Shown: one piece after another, positions 41,101 through 55,195 of the stretch
How the letters are laid out: the number at the start of each line of letters is the position of its first letter
Position numbering within the stretch: the first letter of the stretch is position 1
Origin: Morinoia aosen
Lineage: Eukaryota; Arthropoda; Malacostraca; Amphipoda; Talitridae
DNA length: 64,000 nt
Direction: 5' to 3'
Assembly (NCBI GenBank): GCA_030386875.1
Contig: JASJYW010000026.1
Location: 17,662,193 to 17,726,192 of the forward strand
Notes under the pieces: model-generated
Databases searched by the model: none
The model's input: the letters and a program-made list of their open reading frames with translations, nothing else
What the model was told of the DNA's origin: nothing
Made by a program: the position numbers and the translations under genes

Positions 41101-44100
41101 GCTGCCGGTACCAACGAAATGCATTGAAATTATTTCCCTTATTCCTTATTCAAATTATTTCACGGCCAGCGAGTTAAGTAATCAAAATGATATATAATTT
41201 TACGATGAACCGTAGCAGCAGCTTCTGCCATCGCGAGTTCACAGAAAGAGTGAGTTTTTAGTAAACAGTTTGCGTGTGAGAGTGGTGCATCTGAGTTGAA
41301 ACGAAGTTGAATTTCGATCAACACCAATTTCAAGAATGGAGCATAGCATACGTGTGTAATAATATTTCTGGTCGCAGTAACAATTTTTGTAACGATAGGA
41401 ATACTCCTCGCAGCCCCACGCCATATGAATGCCTGCCGAAACAGTAAGTTTTAATTCAAGAGAATTACCAGCTACCCATGTTCTACGTGTTTGTTATTTT
41501 ACTGTCATAGGATGTCGTTCGTCTTATAAATGATATGCCTGGAATTCAGTTGCTTATCAATTCGCCCAGATTGGGGCCTTTACACCAATTAACTGCCGAA
41601 CACTGACGATTGCACGTGATGGCATGAAAAGTTCAGTTGGGGCAGAGAAAAGAGAGTTACCAGCCACCTTTTATCAATTCTGAGAAGACATTTCTTTGCT
41701 TCTGTATAGTTTTAACCTCTTATGATGATGTTCATTCGATAAATATTATGCATAGAACTCAGTTTCTATAATTATCGAAACAGATTGGGGCCTTAACGCG
41801 AATTAACTGCCAAACATTGGCAATAGCACGCTCGTTCGTTCATTCATGAGCTTATGCACGGCCCATATCGTCTTGAATTGTTTCAGAGAAGCGCAGGCTT
41901 GCAATAGTTAAGAAGACTAATCTAGAAGAAATGTTGGGGTGTAATCACTCAAGTAAGGACACCTCGTTATTCCTGAAAAACCGTCGAATCCTGAACGACC
42001 AACGAGCACCTGAAATCTTTCGTTACTTCGAGACGTTTTCTTATATACATATTTATATATATAAATAAGTGATATCTCCATGTATACATATATATATATA
42101 TATGTATGTATGTATGTATGTGAGCAAATTTTTGTGTTCGTCTGAGAGTGGTGCGTCAGCGCGTATGAAAGAAATCCATTTCGATACTGATTTCCCGAAT
42201 GGAGTATAGCTCACATGTTTAATAACATTAATAATTATTGTAATGATCAAAACAAGCGTCGCAGTTCCCGCCATTCGATTGCTAGCCGAAAGAAGAGGTA
42301 AGTTTTGAATCAGAAGGGTTACCAGCTACCCTTTTTTTGCGTTATGTTGATTTCACCGTCATGGGATGTCGTCCTTTCGATAAATCTTATGCACAGAACT
42401 CAGTTTCTTAATTATTGATCCAGATTGGGGCCTTTACGCGAATTAGCTGCCGAACATTGACGATACCACTTGAAAGCATTCAGTTTTTAGATTCAAGTAA
42501 GGAGAGCGCTACCAGCTACCCGTTTTCTATGTTCTACGGAATGTTTACATTTAGTAAAGTCATGAGAGTCATGTCAAGATGAATTAACACGAATCATTAT
42601 GTGTTTGTGTATAGAATATATTCTTCTTTCATGACGATTTCGTTGTGTGTGTAGACCTGCATAGTTTTGCATCAGAAATTCCGTAAGAATTAAGTGAATG
42701 AGTGCTGCTCCCACGGCTTGAGCAAAAATTAAACCGAAATAATATGGCGTCATGCATCAGCTGTTTTCAGTGATGCCTGTTTGACATCAATAATAGCTTC
42801 AATGCATGGTTAATATTGAATAATTTGTGATAAAATCGGTGGTTGAAAACGACAGAGAAGCTCAGCAAAGAGGAATGCATAAAATTACTCGTAACTACGT
42901 TAATCGAACTTGAATCTGTTCAAAATTTTGGTGTCTTCAAACCCGTGTTACGCTACGTTTCATGCCGAAATGACCCTTTCACGCAGTAACGTACAATTCA
43001 AATTCTAGTGAAAATTTTAAAAATCTAAGAAACGCGAAAATGTGAATTGAATTTTTACACATTTCAGAAGTTCACTTCTTGCATTTTTAATTTGCGCAGC
43101 TATTTCCGCAAATTCTATCAAAGTTTTTATGTGTCTGGAGAAACGTCATTTAGCATACAATTCAGTGGTTTTTCAACCTATCCTATCAAAATATTCCAGA
43201 CTATGTGGTGTACGTGAGCCGCTATGAGTGACGGGATTCGACAGTTTATTTGAATAAGTCTCAATACGTGGATGGCAGACAAATACATGCATCCCAATAG
43301 TAGCACCCGCGATTGAAAGGTTCATGTACTTGTGCACTGGTCAAGCTCGCGTATCAGAGATACGGACGGGCATTAAGCATCCTTTTAGGGGCGGGAAAGA
43401 GAGACCATTGCAGCAACGTAGGAAAAATTACCCTCAAAAGAGGAATTTATTGATGAATTTAAGGAGACACACCTGGCGTTTCATTACACAAAAAAGCATT
43501 GCTTGATTACTGCGCGAGTTCGTCGCGTTCAATCAACGATATATGTATGGTTTTCATCACGTTGCAACCTTGAGACTCCGTGGGCTCGTTCCAAGGTGAG
43601 TCGAGAGCGGCCTCAAGGGGGAACATTTAGACACCCGGAGAGTGAGAGAGAAGGCCTAGTACATGCTACATTAGGAATTCAAAAACGAAGAAAGCACCGC
43701 ATATTGAAATCACATTTAATAGAGATTTCACGAACTATGATTTGAAAACAAGTCAGTTCTATGAAACGTTTCAGTACGTGGTGCTTTGTTCGTTTTCGAA
43801 TCCCTAATGTTCATTCGCCCTACGAAGGGTAACTTGCCTGACCTTTTTTATAAATAAAAAAAACAAACTATATTAGGTTCGACACGCTGTAAACTGTCCA
43901 TTCTGCTGCCGGTATTAACGAAATGCATTGAAATTATTTACCTTACTCCTTATACAAATTATTTCACGGCTAACGAGGTAAGTAACCAAAATGATAAATA
44001 ATTTTACGAAGAACCGTAGCAGCAGCTTCTGCCATCGCGACTTCACAGAAAGAGTTAGTTTTGAGTAAACTGAGTTACCAGCTACCCTTTTTCAATTCGA

Positions 44101-45179
44101 AGAAGACATTCCAGCGTTTTTCTAGTTTTGACCTCTCATGGTTTGGTTCATTTGATAAATACGACGCTCAGAATTCAGTTTCTCATTTCTTGACCCAGAC
44201 TTTGGGGACTTTTACACCAATTACCTGACAAACATTGACGACAGCGAGCGCTAGCGCGTGTTAGCATGGAGGGGTTATTTTGTTTTGATTGAGGAGGAGA
44301 GGGTTACCAGCTACCGCTTTTCACTTCTATGAAGACATTTCTTTGTTTCTGCATAGTTTTTGCCTCTCATGATGCTGTTCATTCAATGAGTATTGTGCTT
44401 AGAATTCAGTTTTTTAAATATTGATCCAGATTAGAGCACATACACGAATTAACTGCAAAACATTGACGACAACGAGCGCGTGTGCGTTCGTTCGTCGACG
44501 CACGGCCCATCGTCTTGAATTGTTTCACAGGAGCGCAGGCTTGGAATATGGTTGTGAAGACTAATCTGAATGAAAAGCTGAAGTGTTATCACTCGAATAA
44601 ATGATGGGCCATTAGAATATTCGGCCGCAACAACTTGTTCCGTCCGTCGAGAAAAGCGATCGAATCCTGTACGAGCGAGGAGCAGTTTAACTCCTCGACG
44701 AACTTCGAGGGGTAATTTTTGACGGATAATTTAGGAAAAAACCCTCCAGTTCATTTCTCGTAGGTTTCGTGCCAAGGTTCTTCTCCCACGAAAGGGACTG
44801 TGCGCATCGGAGACGAGGCTCTCACATGAAACCGTCGTGGAAGCGAGGGTTACCGGGCGGTCGGGCAGACTAGGGCTCAGAGCGGCATTCGTGGACATGG
44901 TGGTCAGCAGCGCCTGTCGCGACGACCGACCGGGAACCGAGCGAGCGCGACCAGTGCTCTCTGGCCGCAGGCCTTGTGGCACACCAGGAATTGTGCGAGG
45001 TGCTTATGCGAAACGCGGGCAATTGCCTGCCTCGGCCGTTTTGACTCGCGTGCTAACGATTCGAGCGAATAACAATCACATGATCAGAGAGACCATTATT
45101 TCGGACGGAAAGATAGCGAGCTCTTAATTTTGTCTACTGCATATTGACTTTGAACATCTTCAATTTAAGGATGATTTGT
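38136..45179. repeat. H3-H2B spacer, third repeat
   Basis: Same three-block architecture (landmarks near 38218, 40400 and 43200) with a TA microsatellite at about 39215-39320. It shares small indels with the second spacer (such as GCTCGCGTATCAG near 43347), so repeats two and three are closer to each other than to the first. No gene is seen. Confidence 0.78.
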
Positions 45180-45195
45180 GGCTCCTTGAGGAGCC
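45180..45195 (-). terminator. Histone H2B 3' stem-loop
   Basis: GGCTCCTCAAGGAGCC on the minus strand, same spacing to the gene as in the other H2B copies. Confidence 0.92.
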
Positions 45196-45234
45196 GGATG
45201 GTGTGCAGCAAGTGCGACTGCCGCCGTGAACACT

Positions 45235-45606
45235 CTACTTGGAAGAAGTGTACTTGGTCACAGCCTTGGTGCCTTCAGAGACAGCGTGCTTGGCAAGCTC
45301 GCCGGGAAGCAGAAGCCTGACGGCAGTCTGAATTTCCCGAGAGGTGATGGTGGTCCTCTTGTTGTACTGTGCCAGACGCGACGCTTCAGTAGCAATGCGC
45401 TCAAAGATGTCATTCACGAACGAGTTCATGATTGACATGGCCTTGCTCGAAACGCCGGTGTCGGGATGGACCTGCTTGAGCACCTTGTAAATGTAGATGG
45501 CGTAGCTCTCACGCCTCTTCTTTTTCTTCTTCTTGTCACCTTTGGTGATGGATTTCTGGGCCTTACCGGCCTTCTTAGCAGCCTTTCCAGAAGTCTTGGG
45601 AGCCAT
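45235..45606 (-). CDS. H2B: Histone H2B (undisturbed copy)
   Basis: 123 residues, identical in protein to the other two. This is the only H2B in the window whose divergent promoter with H2A is undisturbed, so it is the best reference for regulation. The predicted start region is 36-45 bases upstream of the ATG (45642-45651), preceded by the minus-strand TATA-like TTATTA at 45670-45675. The Lys run KKKKKKRR at the end of the tail is longer than in Drosophila. Confidence 0.98.
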   Translation of the reverse strand: MAPKTSGKAAKKAGKAQKSITKGDKKKKKKRRESYAIYIYKVLKQVHPDTGVSSKAMSIMNSFVNDIFERIATEASRLAQYNKRTTITSREIQTAVRLLLPGELAKHAVSEGTKAVTKYTSSK

Positions 45607-46271
<665 letters not shown>

Positions 46272-46309
46272 ACTTGTCTTCTCGCTCGGAAGCGCTTCCT
46301 TCCAAACAA

Positions 46310-46325
46310 GGCTCCTCTAGGAGCC
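46310..46325 (+). terminator. Histone H2A 3' stem-loop
   Basis: GGCTCCTCTAGGAGCC, 39 bases after the stop. Confidence 0.92.
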
Positions 46326-47626
46326 ACATTCGTGTTCGGGAAAGATATTTCAAAGTCTGTCTGAATTGGTATGAGCGTCTTTTTATTATCGTCATTAATT
46401 GTCGTGCGAGTTCGGTCCGAGCAACACTCGATAGGCATTGTTCGCTTGTCACTCCTCAGAGCATAGGCGCTCGTTTTCTTATTCGGCAGCTGCTGTAAAA
46501 TTCGACTAGACCACCACGTGCTGCTGTGCTTTGGAGGCGTTGCGAATGTCGAGCGTCAGCAGCCGAATCAATAGTTGCGCTAGCTACTGCGACGACGAGG
46601 ATGTGTTGCAAAGTACGCAAATATATTTTGCTTCCCTTCCCAAGGCGCAGAGCACGTCCGTCAAGGCTGATGATAACATGTGAAGTCGAGGTGGCAGTAG
46701 TGTCGCTCGCCGTGCAATATAACGTTTATCCTCATCCAGTTCATTTCTCGATGCGCATTCGAATTATAGCGCGAAAATGTTTTGGTAATTCAATTGAAGC
46801 TCGCGAGGCCTGAGCCGAGCTAATGCGAAATTATTTGACTATGGGCGCGTGAGACAATTCAAGGGCGTTGTTTGAACGCGCGTCACGCATGGCGCGAAAG
46901 ATTCGGGGCCTCCAGCAAAATCAGGGTCAGGACTGAGTGCCATGTGCAAAATATCCGGTTAGATTAGGCAAAGGTTGAATAATTTCGGTGATTCGTGCTA
47001 AACAAAGAAAGAAAGAAAGCAAATTGTCCAAGACGCGTTTTCAGCTAGTGTTGCATGGAGTACATCTCGAGACCGACGCGGCGGCGCCATGCTTCAACGG
47101 TCGTTTAGCGGCGGCACACTGCCACCTCATGTATCGTTTCTCGAGCTGAATTTCAGCGAAAAAGAAAACTTTCGTGCCCCACGAAATTGGACGGAAGCCG
47201 CTTGGACTTGACGAGAGGGGTCGGTCGGTCACTCGCTGCGTTCTCAGCAATTCGCTGTGACTGCCTGCCAGGCTGGAATATAGCGTGTGCATTGTGCGGT
47301 AGAGCAGTCAATTGCAGCAAGGCCTAATCTGCAATGACCGCTTCGGAGAGAGCGAAAGTGTTTAGTTTCCTATCGGAAGTTCAGTGATTGCACCCGTCGA
47401 GGCATCATCGAACACACACATTGAGTTTGCTCCTCGAGCTATTCCATCTGCAACGACGGGCATGTGAGGAGTGAGGATAACAAAAAAAAATGGCATTCCA
47501 AGCACCGGCGCGCGCTCTCTCTACAGTAAAAAAGCGATGCTTGACAAGTGAAGCAATCCCTAAATGAAGAAGCATACACTGTACTGGAGGGACTGAGTGT
47601 GAACACCTTTTCCGAGAGGATATTGT
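46326..47626. other. H2A-H4 spacer, third repeat, no gene seen
   Basis: Slightly longer than the other copies owing to an extra AAAG unit near 47010 and a GGTCGGTC insertion near 47220. No coding or RNA gene is recognised. Confidence 0.75.
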
Positions 47627-47642
47627 GGACCTCGAAAGGTCC
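47627..47642 (-). terminator. Histone H4 3' stem-loop
   Basis: GGACCTTTCGAGGTCC on the minus strand; the spacing to H4 is one base shorter than in the other copies because of a T deletion. Confidence 0.92.
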
Positions 47643-47700
47643 GAGTCTGTGAATTAGCCGTTGGTCGGGCACCGACTCATTTACAAGAGAGTCAAGAGAC

Positions 47701-48714
<1,014 letters not shown>

Positions 48715-48775
48715 TTCAATAGCACGTTATTCCGCGCATCGAGAGCCACAACCTCCTCTCGGCTAGTCTCTAACC

Positions 48776-48791
48776 GGCCCTTTACAGGGCC
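48776..48791 (+). terminator. Histone H3 3' stem-loop
   Basis: GGCCCTTTACAGGGCC, 62 bases after the stop, with ACTCC and AAAAAAGACG following. Confidence 0.93.
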
Positions 48792-49963
48792 ACTCCACCC
48801 CTCCCAAAAAAGACGTTCACTGGTCAATGAGATAAATGCGTTCGTTGAAAAACGAGTTACCTGTTATTCAAGACTATGTAGTGTAGACAAAAAAAATAGA
48901 GAGGATTCGATAGTTCCCTTAAAATGAGGAGCACGACAGAGAAAAGTACATGCATCCTAATAGTAGCACCCGCGATTAAAAATATTCATGTACTTGTGAG
49001 CACTGGTCAGACTCGTATCACAGATACGGACGGACGGGCATCCTCTTAAGAGAGAGACGGAGCAACCAATTTGATGCGTTCATTCAACGTGATCCCCACT
49101 GCAATTACGTCCGAGAAATTACGCTCAAAAAATGAACTCATTCATAAATTAAACGAAACGACACCTGGCGTTTTATTTTACGAAATGGTATTCATTGATT
49201 GATTATTTCGTGCGTTCAATCAACCCTAGTTGAACTAGGGTCAACCTTGAAACTTCATGGGCACATTCCAAGGGGCACAAAATCGAGAACGGCCTCAGGA
49301 GGGAAAATCTAGAAAGTCGGAGAGTGAGTGATAGCGATAGAACGCCTAGTACATACTTTAAAAATTATTGGGTTCAACACTCTGACTATTTATTACCCAT
49401 TGGTGCGGATGAGTACCTACCACTAAGTAAATAGCCCATTCACCTACAGCTGTGAACCAAATGCATCCCAATTGTTTTTCTGCCTACTCGTCAGGGTAGA
49501 CAATGGCGTACGAGATAACATCATATAATAATAATACGAATAACCGCTGCTGCTCCCGTCATCACGACTTCACCGAAAGAGTTTTGAGTCAACAGGGTTA
49601 CCAGCTACCCTTTCTCAATTCGAACGTGACACTTCAACGTTTTCGTAATTTTGACCGCCTATGATTTTGTTCATTTACTAAATATTATGCACAGAATTCA
49701 GTTTCTTAATTTTCACCCAGATTGGGGTCTTGACACCGATTGACTGCCAAGCATTGACGATAGTACGTGAAAGCATTCAGGCTTTAGATTCAAGGAAGGA
49801 GAGGGTTACCAGCGCCTCTTTTTCTACGGTTTAATAACATCAACCTCCCAAGTGTATACATACATACAGACATGTATATATGTATATATATATATATATA
49901 CACATTTACATAGTTTTATATATATATGAAAATCGATATATACACATATATATATATATAATT
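48792..49963. repeat. Start of H3-H2B spacer, fourth repeat
   Basis: Block 1 of the spacer up to the TA microsatellite. It resembles the first spacer (4957 onward) more than the second and third, for example in the ATAATAATAATACG run and the AAAAAATGAACTC stretch. No genes are present. Confidence 0.75.
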
Positions 49964-51264
49964 CAATAGCTCAAAGTCATATCACCCCCAGAAACAATTA
50001 CTGAGTCTGGTAAAGCGGGCTCTCCGTCCACGCATAGGTTTTTTTTCAAACGAAATAAATGTACAGGGAGTTCATGGGAATCGAACTCGTGACTTATAAG
50101 TTACCGCGCCAACACGCTACCGACTGCGCTATCAATCACCCTAAAAGGTGATCGAGGCGCAACGAAAGCAATGCATGGCACGGCGAAAGCGGGCTCTTCC
50201 GTCCACGCATATAATTCCCTTATGTATCAATAGCTCAAAGTCATATCACCCCCAGAAACAATTACTGAGTCTGGTAAAGCGGGCTCTCCGTCCACGCATA
50301 GGTTTTTTTTCAAACGAAATAAATGTACAGGGAGTTCATGGGAATCGAACTCGTGACTTATAAGTTACCGCGCCAACACGCTACCGACTGCGCTATCAAT
50401 CACCCTAAAAGGTGATCGAGGCGCAACGAAAGCAATGCATGGCACGGCGAAAGCGGGCTCTTCCGTCCACGCATATAATTCCCTTATGTATCAATAGCTC
50501 AAAGTCATATCACCCCCAGAAACAATTACTGAGTCTGGTAAAGCGGGCTCTCCGTCCACGCATAGGTTTTTTTTCAAACGAAATAAATGTACAGGGAGTT
50601 CATGGGAATCGAACTCGTGACTTATAAGTTACCGCGCCAACACGCTACCGACTGCGCTATCAATCACCCTAAAAGGTGATCGAGGCGCAACGAAAGCAAT
50701 GCATGGCACGGCGAAAGCGGGCTCTTCCGTCCACGCATATAATTCCCTTATGTATCAATAGCTCAAAGTCATATCACCCCCAGAAACAATTACTGAGTCT
50801 GGTAAAGCGGGCTCTCCGTCCACGCATAGGTTTTTTTTCAAACGAAATAAATGTACAGGGAGTTCATGGGAATCGAACTCGTGACTTATAAGTTACCGCG
50901 CCAACACGCTACCGACTGCGCTATCAATCACCCTAAAAGGTGATCGAGGCGCAACGAAAGCAATGCATGGCACGGCGAAAGCGGGCTCTTCCGTCCACGC
51001 ATATAATTCCCTTATGTATCAATAGCTCAAAGTCATATCACCCCCAGAAACAATTACTGAGTCTGGTAAAGCGGGCTCTCCGTCCACGCATAGGTTTTTT
51101 TTCAAACGAAATAAATGTACAGGGAGTTCATGGGAATCGAACTCGTGACTTATAAGTTACCGCGCCAACACGCTACCGACTGCGCTATCAATCACCCTAA
51201 AAGGTGATCGAGGCGCAACGAAAGCAATGCATGGCACGGCGAAAGCGGGCTCTTCCGTCCACGC
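49964..51264 (-). repeat. 264-bp array, first half (heads on minus strand)
   Basis: Five units starting at 49964, 50228, 50492, 50756 and 51020, an exact 264-base period. In the first unit the B box is at 50078-50086 and the A box at 50120-50131, read on the minus strand. The fifth unit stops at CCGTCCACGC (51264), where the orientation changes. Confidence 0.85.
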
Positions 51265-53175
51265 TGTTGGCGCGGTAACTTATAAGTCACGAGTTCGATT
51301 CCCATGAACTCCCTGTACATTTATTTCGTTTGAAAAAAAACCTATGCGTGGACGGAGAGCCCGCTTTACCAGACTCAGTAATTGTTTCTGGGGGTGATAT
51401 GACTTTGAGCTATTGATACATAAGGGAATTATATGCGTGGACGGAAGAGCCCGCTTTCGCCGTGCCATGCATTGCTTTCGTTGCGCCTCGATCACCTTTT
51501 AGGGTGATTGATAGCGCAGTCGGTAGCGTGTTGGCGCGGTAACTTATAAGTCACGAGTTCGATTCCCATGAACTCCCTGTACATTTATTTCGTTTGAAAA
51601 AAAACCTATGCGTGGACGGAGAGCCCGCTTTACCAGACTCAGTAATTGTTTCTGGGGGTGATATGACTTTGAGCTATTGATACATAAGGGAATTATATGC
51701 GTGGACGGAAGAGCCCGCTTTCGCAGTGCCATGCATTGCTTTCGTTGCGCCTCGATCACCTTTTAGGGTGATTGATAGCGCAGTCGGTAGCGTGTTGGCG
51801 CGGTAACTTATAAGTCACGAGTTCGATTCCCATGAACTCCCTGTACATTTATTTCGTTTGAAAAAAAACCTATGCGTGGACGGAGAGCCCGCTTTACCAG
51901 ACTCAGTAATTGTTTCTGGGGGTGATATGACTTTGAGCTATTGATACATAAGGGAATTATATGCGTGGACGGAAGAGCCCGCTTTCGCCGTGCCATGCAT
52001 TGCTTTCGTTGCGCCTCGATCACCTTTTAGGGTGATTGATAGCGCAGTCGGTAGCGTGTTGGCGCGGTAACTTATAAGTCACGAGTTCGATTCCCATGAA
52101 CTCCCTGTACATTTATTTCGTTTGAAAAAAAAAACCTATGCGTGGACGGAGAGCCCGCTTTACCAGACTCAGTAATTGTTTCTGGGGGTGATATGACTTT
52201 GAGCTATTGATACATAAGGGAATTATATGCGTGGACGGAAGAGCCCGCTTTCGCCGTGCCATGCATTGCTTTCGTTGCGCCTCGATCACCTTTTAGGGTG
52301 ATTGATAGCGCAGTCGGTAGCGTGTTGGCGCGGTAACTTATAAGTCACGAGTTCGATTCCCATGAACTCCCTGTACATTTATTTCGTTTGAAAAAAAACC
52401 TATGCGTGGACGGAGAGCCCGCTTTACCAGACTCAGTAATTGTTTCTGGGGGTGATATGACTTTGAGCTATTGATACATAAGGGAATTATATGCGTGGAC
52501 GGAAGAGCCCGCTTTCGCCGTGCCATGCATTGCTTTCGTTGCGCCTCGATCACCTTTTAGGGTGATTGATAGCGCAGTCGGTAGCGTGTTGGCGCGGTAA
52601 CTTATAAGTCACGAGTTCGATTCCCATGAACTCCCTGTACATTTATTTCGTTTGAAAAAAAAACCTATGCGTGGACGGAGAGCCCGCTTTACCAGACTCA
52701 GTAATTGTTTCTGGGGGTGATATGACTTTGAGCTATTGATACATAAGGGAATTATATGCGTGGACGGAAGAGCCCGCTTTCGCCGTGCCATGCATTGCTT
52801 TCGTTGCGCCTCGATCACCTTTTAGGGTGATTGATAGCGCAGTCGGTAGCGTGTTGGCGCGGTAACTTATAAGTCACGAGTTCGATTCCCATGAACTCCC
52901 TGTACATTTATTTCGTTTGAAAAAAAAACCTATGCGTGGACGGAGAGCCCGCTTTACCAGACTCAGTAATTGTTTCTGGGGGTGATATGACTTTGAGCTA
53001 TTGATACATAAGGGAATTATATGCGTGGACGGAAGAGCCCGCTTTCGCCGTGCCATGCATTGCTTTCGTTGCGCCTCGATCACCTTTTAGGGTGATTGAT
53101 AGCGCAGTCGGTAGCGTGTTGGCGCGGTAACTTATAAGTCACGAGTTCGATTCCCATGAACTCCCTGTACATTTA
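51265..53175 (+). repeat. 264-bp array, second half (heads on plus strand)
   Basis: Begins in the middle of a tRNA-like head (TGTTGGCGCGGTAAC) and continues with seven more heads on the plus strand. Lengths vary by one or two bases in the A run after CGTTTG (near 52128, 52660 and 52921). One unit has GCAGTGCC in place of GCCGTGCC. It ends within a unit at CCCTGTACATTTA. Confidence 0.85.
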
Positions 53176-54058
53176 TATATATAATTGTATATATAAGAGA
53201 AAATTTTTGTGTGCGTCTGAGAGTCGTGCATCGGCGCGTATAAACGAAATCCATTTCGATACTGATTTCCCGAATGGAGTATAGCTTACATGTGTAAAAA
53301 CATTAATAATTATGGTAATGATCATAACAAGCGTCGCAGTTCCCGCCATTCGATTGCTGGCCGAATGAAGCGGTAAGTTTGGAATCAGAAGGGTTACCAG
53401 CTACCCTTTTTCTGCGTTATGTTGGTTTCACCGTCATTGGATGTCGTCCTTTCGATAAATCGTATGCACAGAACTCAGTTTCTTAATTATTGATCCAGAT
53501 TGGGGCCTTTACGCGAATTAGCTGCCGAACAGTGACGATACCACTTGACAGCATTCAGTTTTTAGATTCAAGTAAGGAGAGCGCTTCCAGCTTCCCGTTT
53601 TCTATGTTCTACGGAATGTTTACATTGAGTAAAGTCATGAGAGTCATTTCAAGATGAATTAACACGAATCATTATGTGTTTCTGTATAGAATATGTTCTT
53701 CTTTCATGACGATTTCGTTGTGTGTGTAGACCTGAATAGTTTTTCCATCAGAAATTCCGTAAGAATTAAGTGAATGAGTGCTGCTCCCACGGCTTGAGCA
53801 AAAATTAAACCGAAATAATATGGCGTCATGCATCAGCTGTTTTCAGTGATGCCTGTTTGACATCAATAATAGCTTCAACGCATGGTTTATATTGAATAAT
53901 TTGTGATAAAATCGGTGGTTGAAAACGACAGAGAAGCTCAGCAAAGAGGAATGCATAAATTTACTCGTAACTACGTTAATCGAACTTGAATCTGTTCAAA
54001 ATTTTGGTGTCTTCAAACCCGTGTTATGCTACATTCCATGTCGAAATGACCCTTTCAC
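53176..54058. repeat. Fourth H3-H2B spacer, continuation to the deletion breakpoint
   Basis: Matches 6127-7012 of the first spacer and stops in CCCTTTCACG (matching 40183 of the third repeat). What should follow, the rest of the spacer, H2B and most of the H2B/H2A promoter, about 5.64 kb, is absent. Confidence 0.82.
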
Positions 54059-54493
54059 GGTGCCATTAGGAAAGAGAGGAAAAGGGAAGAGTTTGACACA
54101 GGGCGTGCCTGAAGAAAATGAGAATAGGAAAGGGAAGAGGATAGTAGGAGAGAAAATAGGCGAAAACGCATTATTTGGTGTTCCCTTTTAGTTACTATTG
54201 CTTGAGTACTCAGGGTTTTTTGGACGAAACCCGTCAGGGCTTTGTATGTACATCTATATACATAGTCTCCCAAGTTACCAAATGGAAGTTACTTTGTACA
54301 ATTATTGACAGTATAAATAGGCTGCTCCTAATATCAATGTTAATTAGGATTCGAGGCTATTTACAAGGAACTACTTACAGCAGTATGTACATTAAATAAT
54401 TCAAGTGTCTAATCCATGCCCAATATGATTGATATCAGATTCCCAAATCCGTATATACATCAATATACATGAACAATGAATTATATATATAGG

Positions 54494-54538
<45 letters not shown>

Positions 54539-54618
54539 CTCTCTCTCTCTTCTAGTACACACATGTACACAACACATTCTGCACATGAAACCTTAACACA
54601 AGCCTATACACATTAATA

Positions 54619-54654
<36 letters not shown>

Positions 54655-54769
54655 CCACATTAGTTCATAGTTCACAAATAGACATACATACACCAACACA
54701 TATCCACATACAACATGTGAACACATATGTGTACTTATATATATACACAACCACACACACATATATACA

Positions 54770-54819
<50 letters not shown>

Positions 54820-55070
54820 GGTATATACACTATAAACAAGGAAGGATATAGCACATAGGATATATTCTAGTTTCTGTTGAATTATAGAGTTCATATCCAT
54901 GTTCTGATGGGTGTGACTGAGAATCAGATTGGATATTGGGCGAGCGATGCGAGTGGAGAATGATGTGAAACGCAGTGTGAATAATTTGTTAGAAGTTGTT
55001 GGTGATTATGGGTAATAACGCTGTTCGATTGTGTAGATCTGAATTGGTGTTGTGGTTGGTGTAGTGGTTT

Positions 55071-55175
55071 GGGGTTTTGACTTCCCACCCGAGGGGGAAG
55101 ACCGATCCGTCCGCTCGTCAAAACCCCAATGTAAAAACAAAGTAAATAAGTAAGTATTGTTTTTCGGTCTTCCCC
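55071..55175 (-). promoter_or_regulatory. Pseudoknot-like RNA structure in truncated LINE 3' UTR
   Basis: On the minus strand helix 1 is GGGGAAGACCGA (55175-55164) with TCGGTCTTCCCC (55105-55094), and helix 2 is GGGGTTTTGAC (55127-55117) with GTCAAAACCCC (55081-55071). It is the third independent sequence version that keeps both helices. Confidence 0.72.
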
Positions 55176-55195
55176 ATATGAATGCCGGACTATTT

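Larger units (their letters stand above)
49964..53175. repeat. Array of 264-bp tRNA-derived (SINE-like) repeats with an orientation switch
   Basis: About twelve near-identical units. Each has a tRNA-like head with a perfect A box (TAGCGCAGTCGG) and B box (GTTCGATTC), a body with two copies of a 25-base segment (GCGGGCTCTCCGTCCACGC type), and CTTTTA just before the next head, a possible Pol III stop. The head does not fold into a good tRNA: the acceptor and anticodon stems are mismatched. The array sits in the TA microsatellite of the spacer, with TATATATAATT on both sides. Near identity of units indicates very recent amplification. Confidence 0.85.

Noticed and set aside
50071-50138. Functional tRNA gene cluster
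   Set aside because: A and B boxes are perfect, but acceptor, anticodon and T stems have several mismatches and no clear anticodon can be assigned, so I call it tRNA-derived.
50148-50363. 71-codon frame ending GNRTRDL, repeated in every 264-bp unit
   Set aside because: This peptide ending is the usual translation artifact of a tRNA-like B-box region in SINE-type repeats.
49964-53175. CRISPR-like or satellite array
   Set aside because: Units are contiguous with no unique spacers, in a eukaryotic setting; the tRNA-type promoter marks them as SINE-derived.
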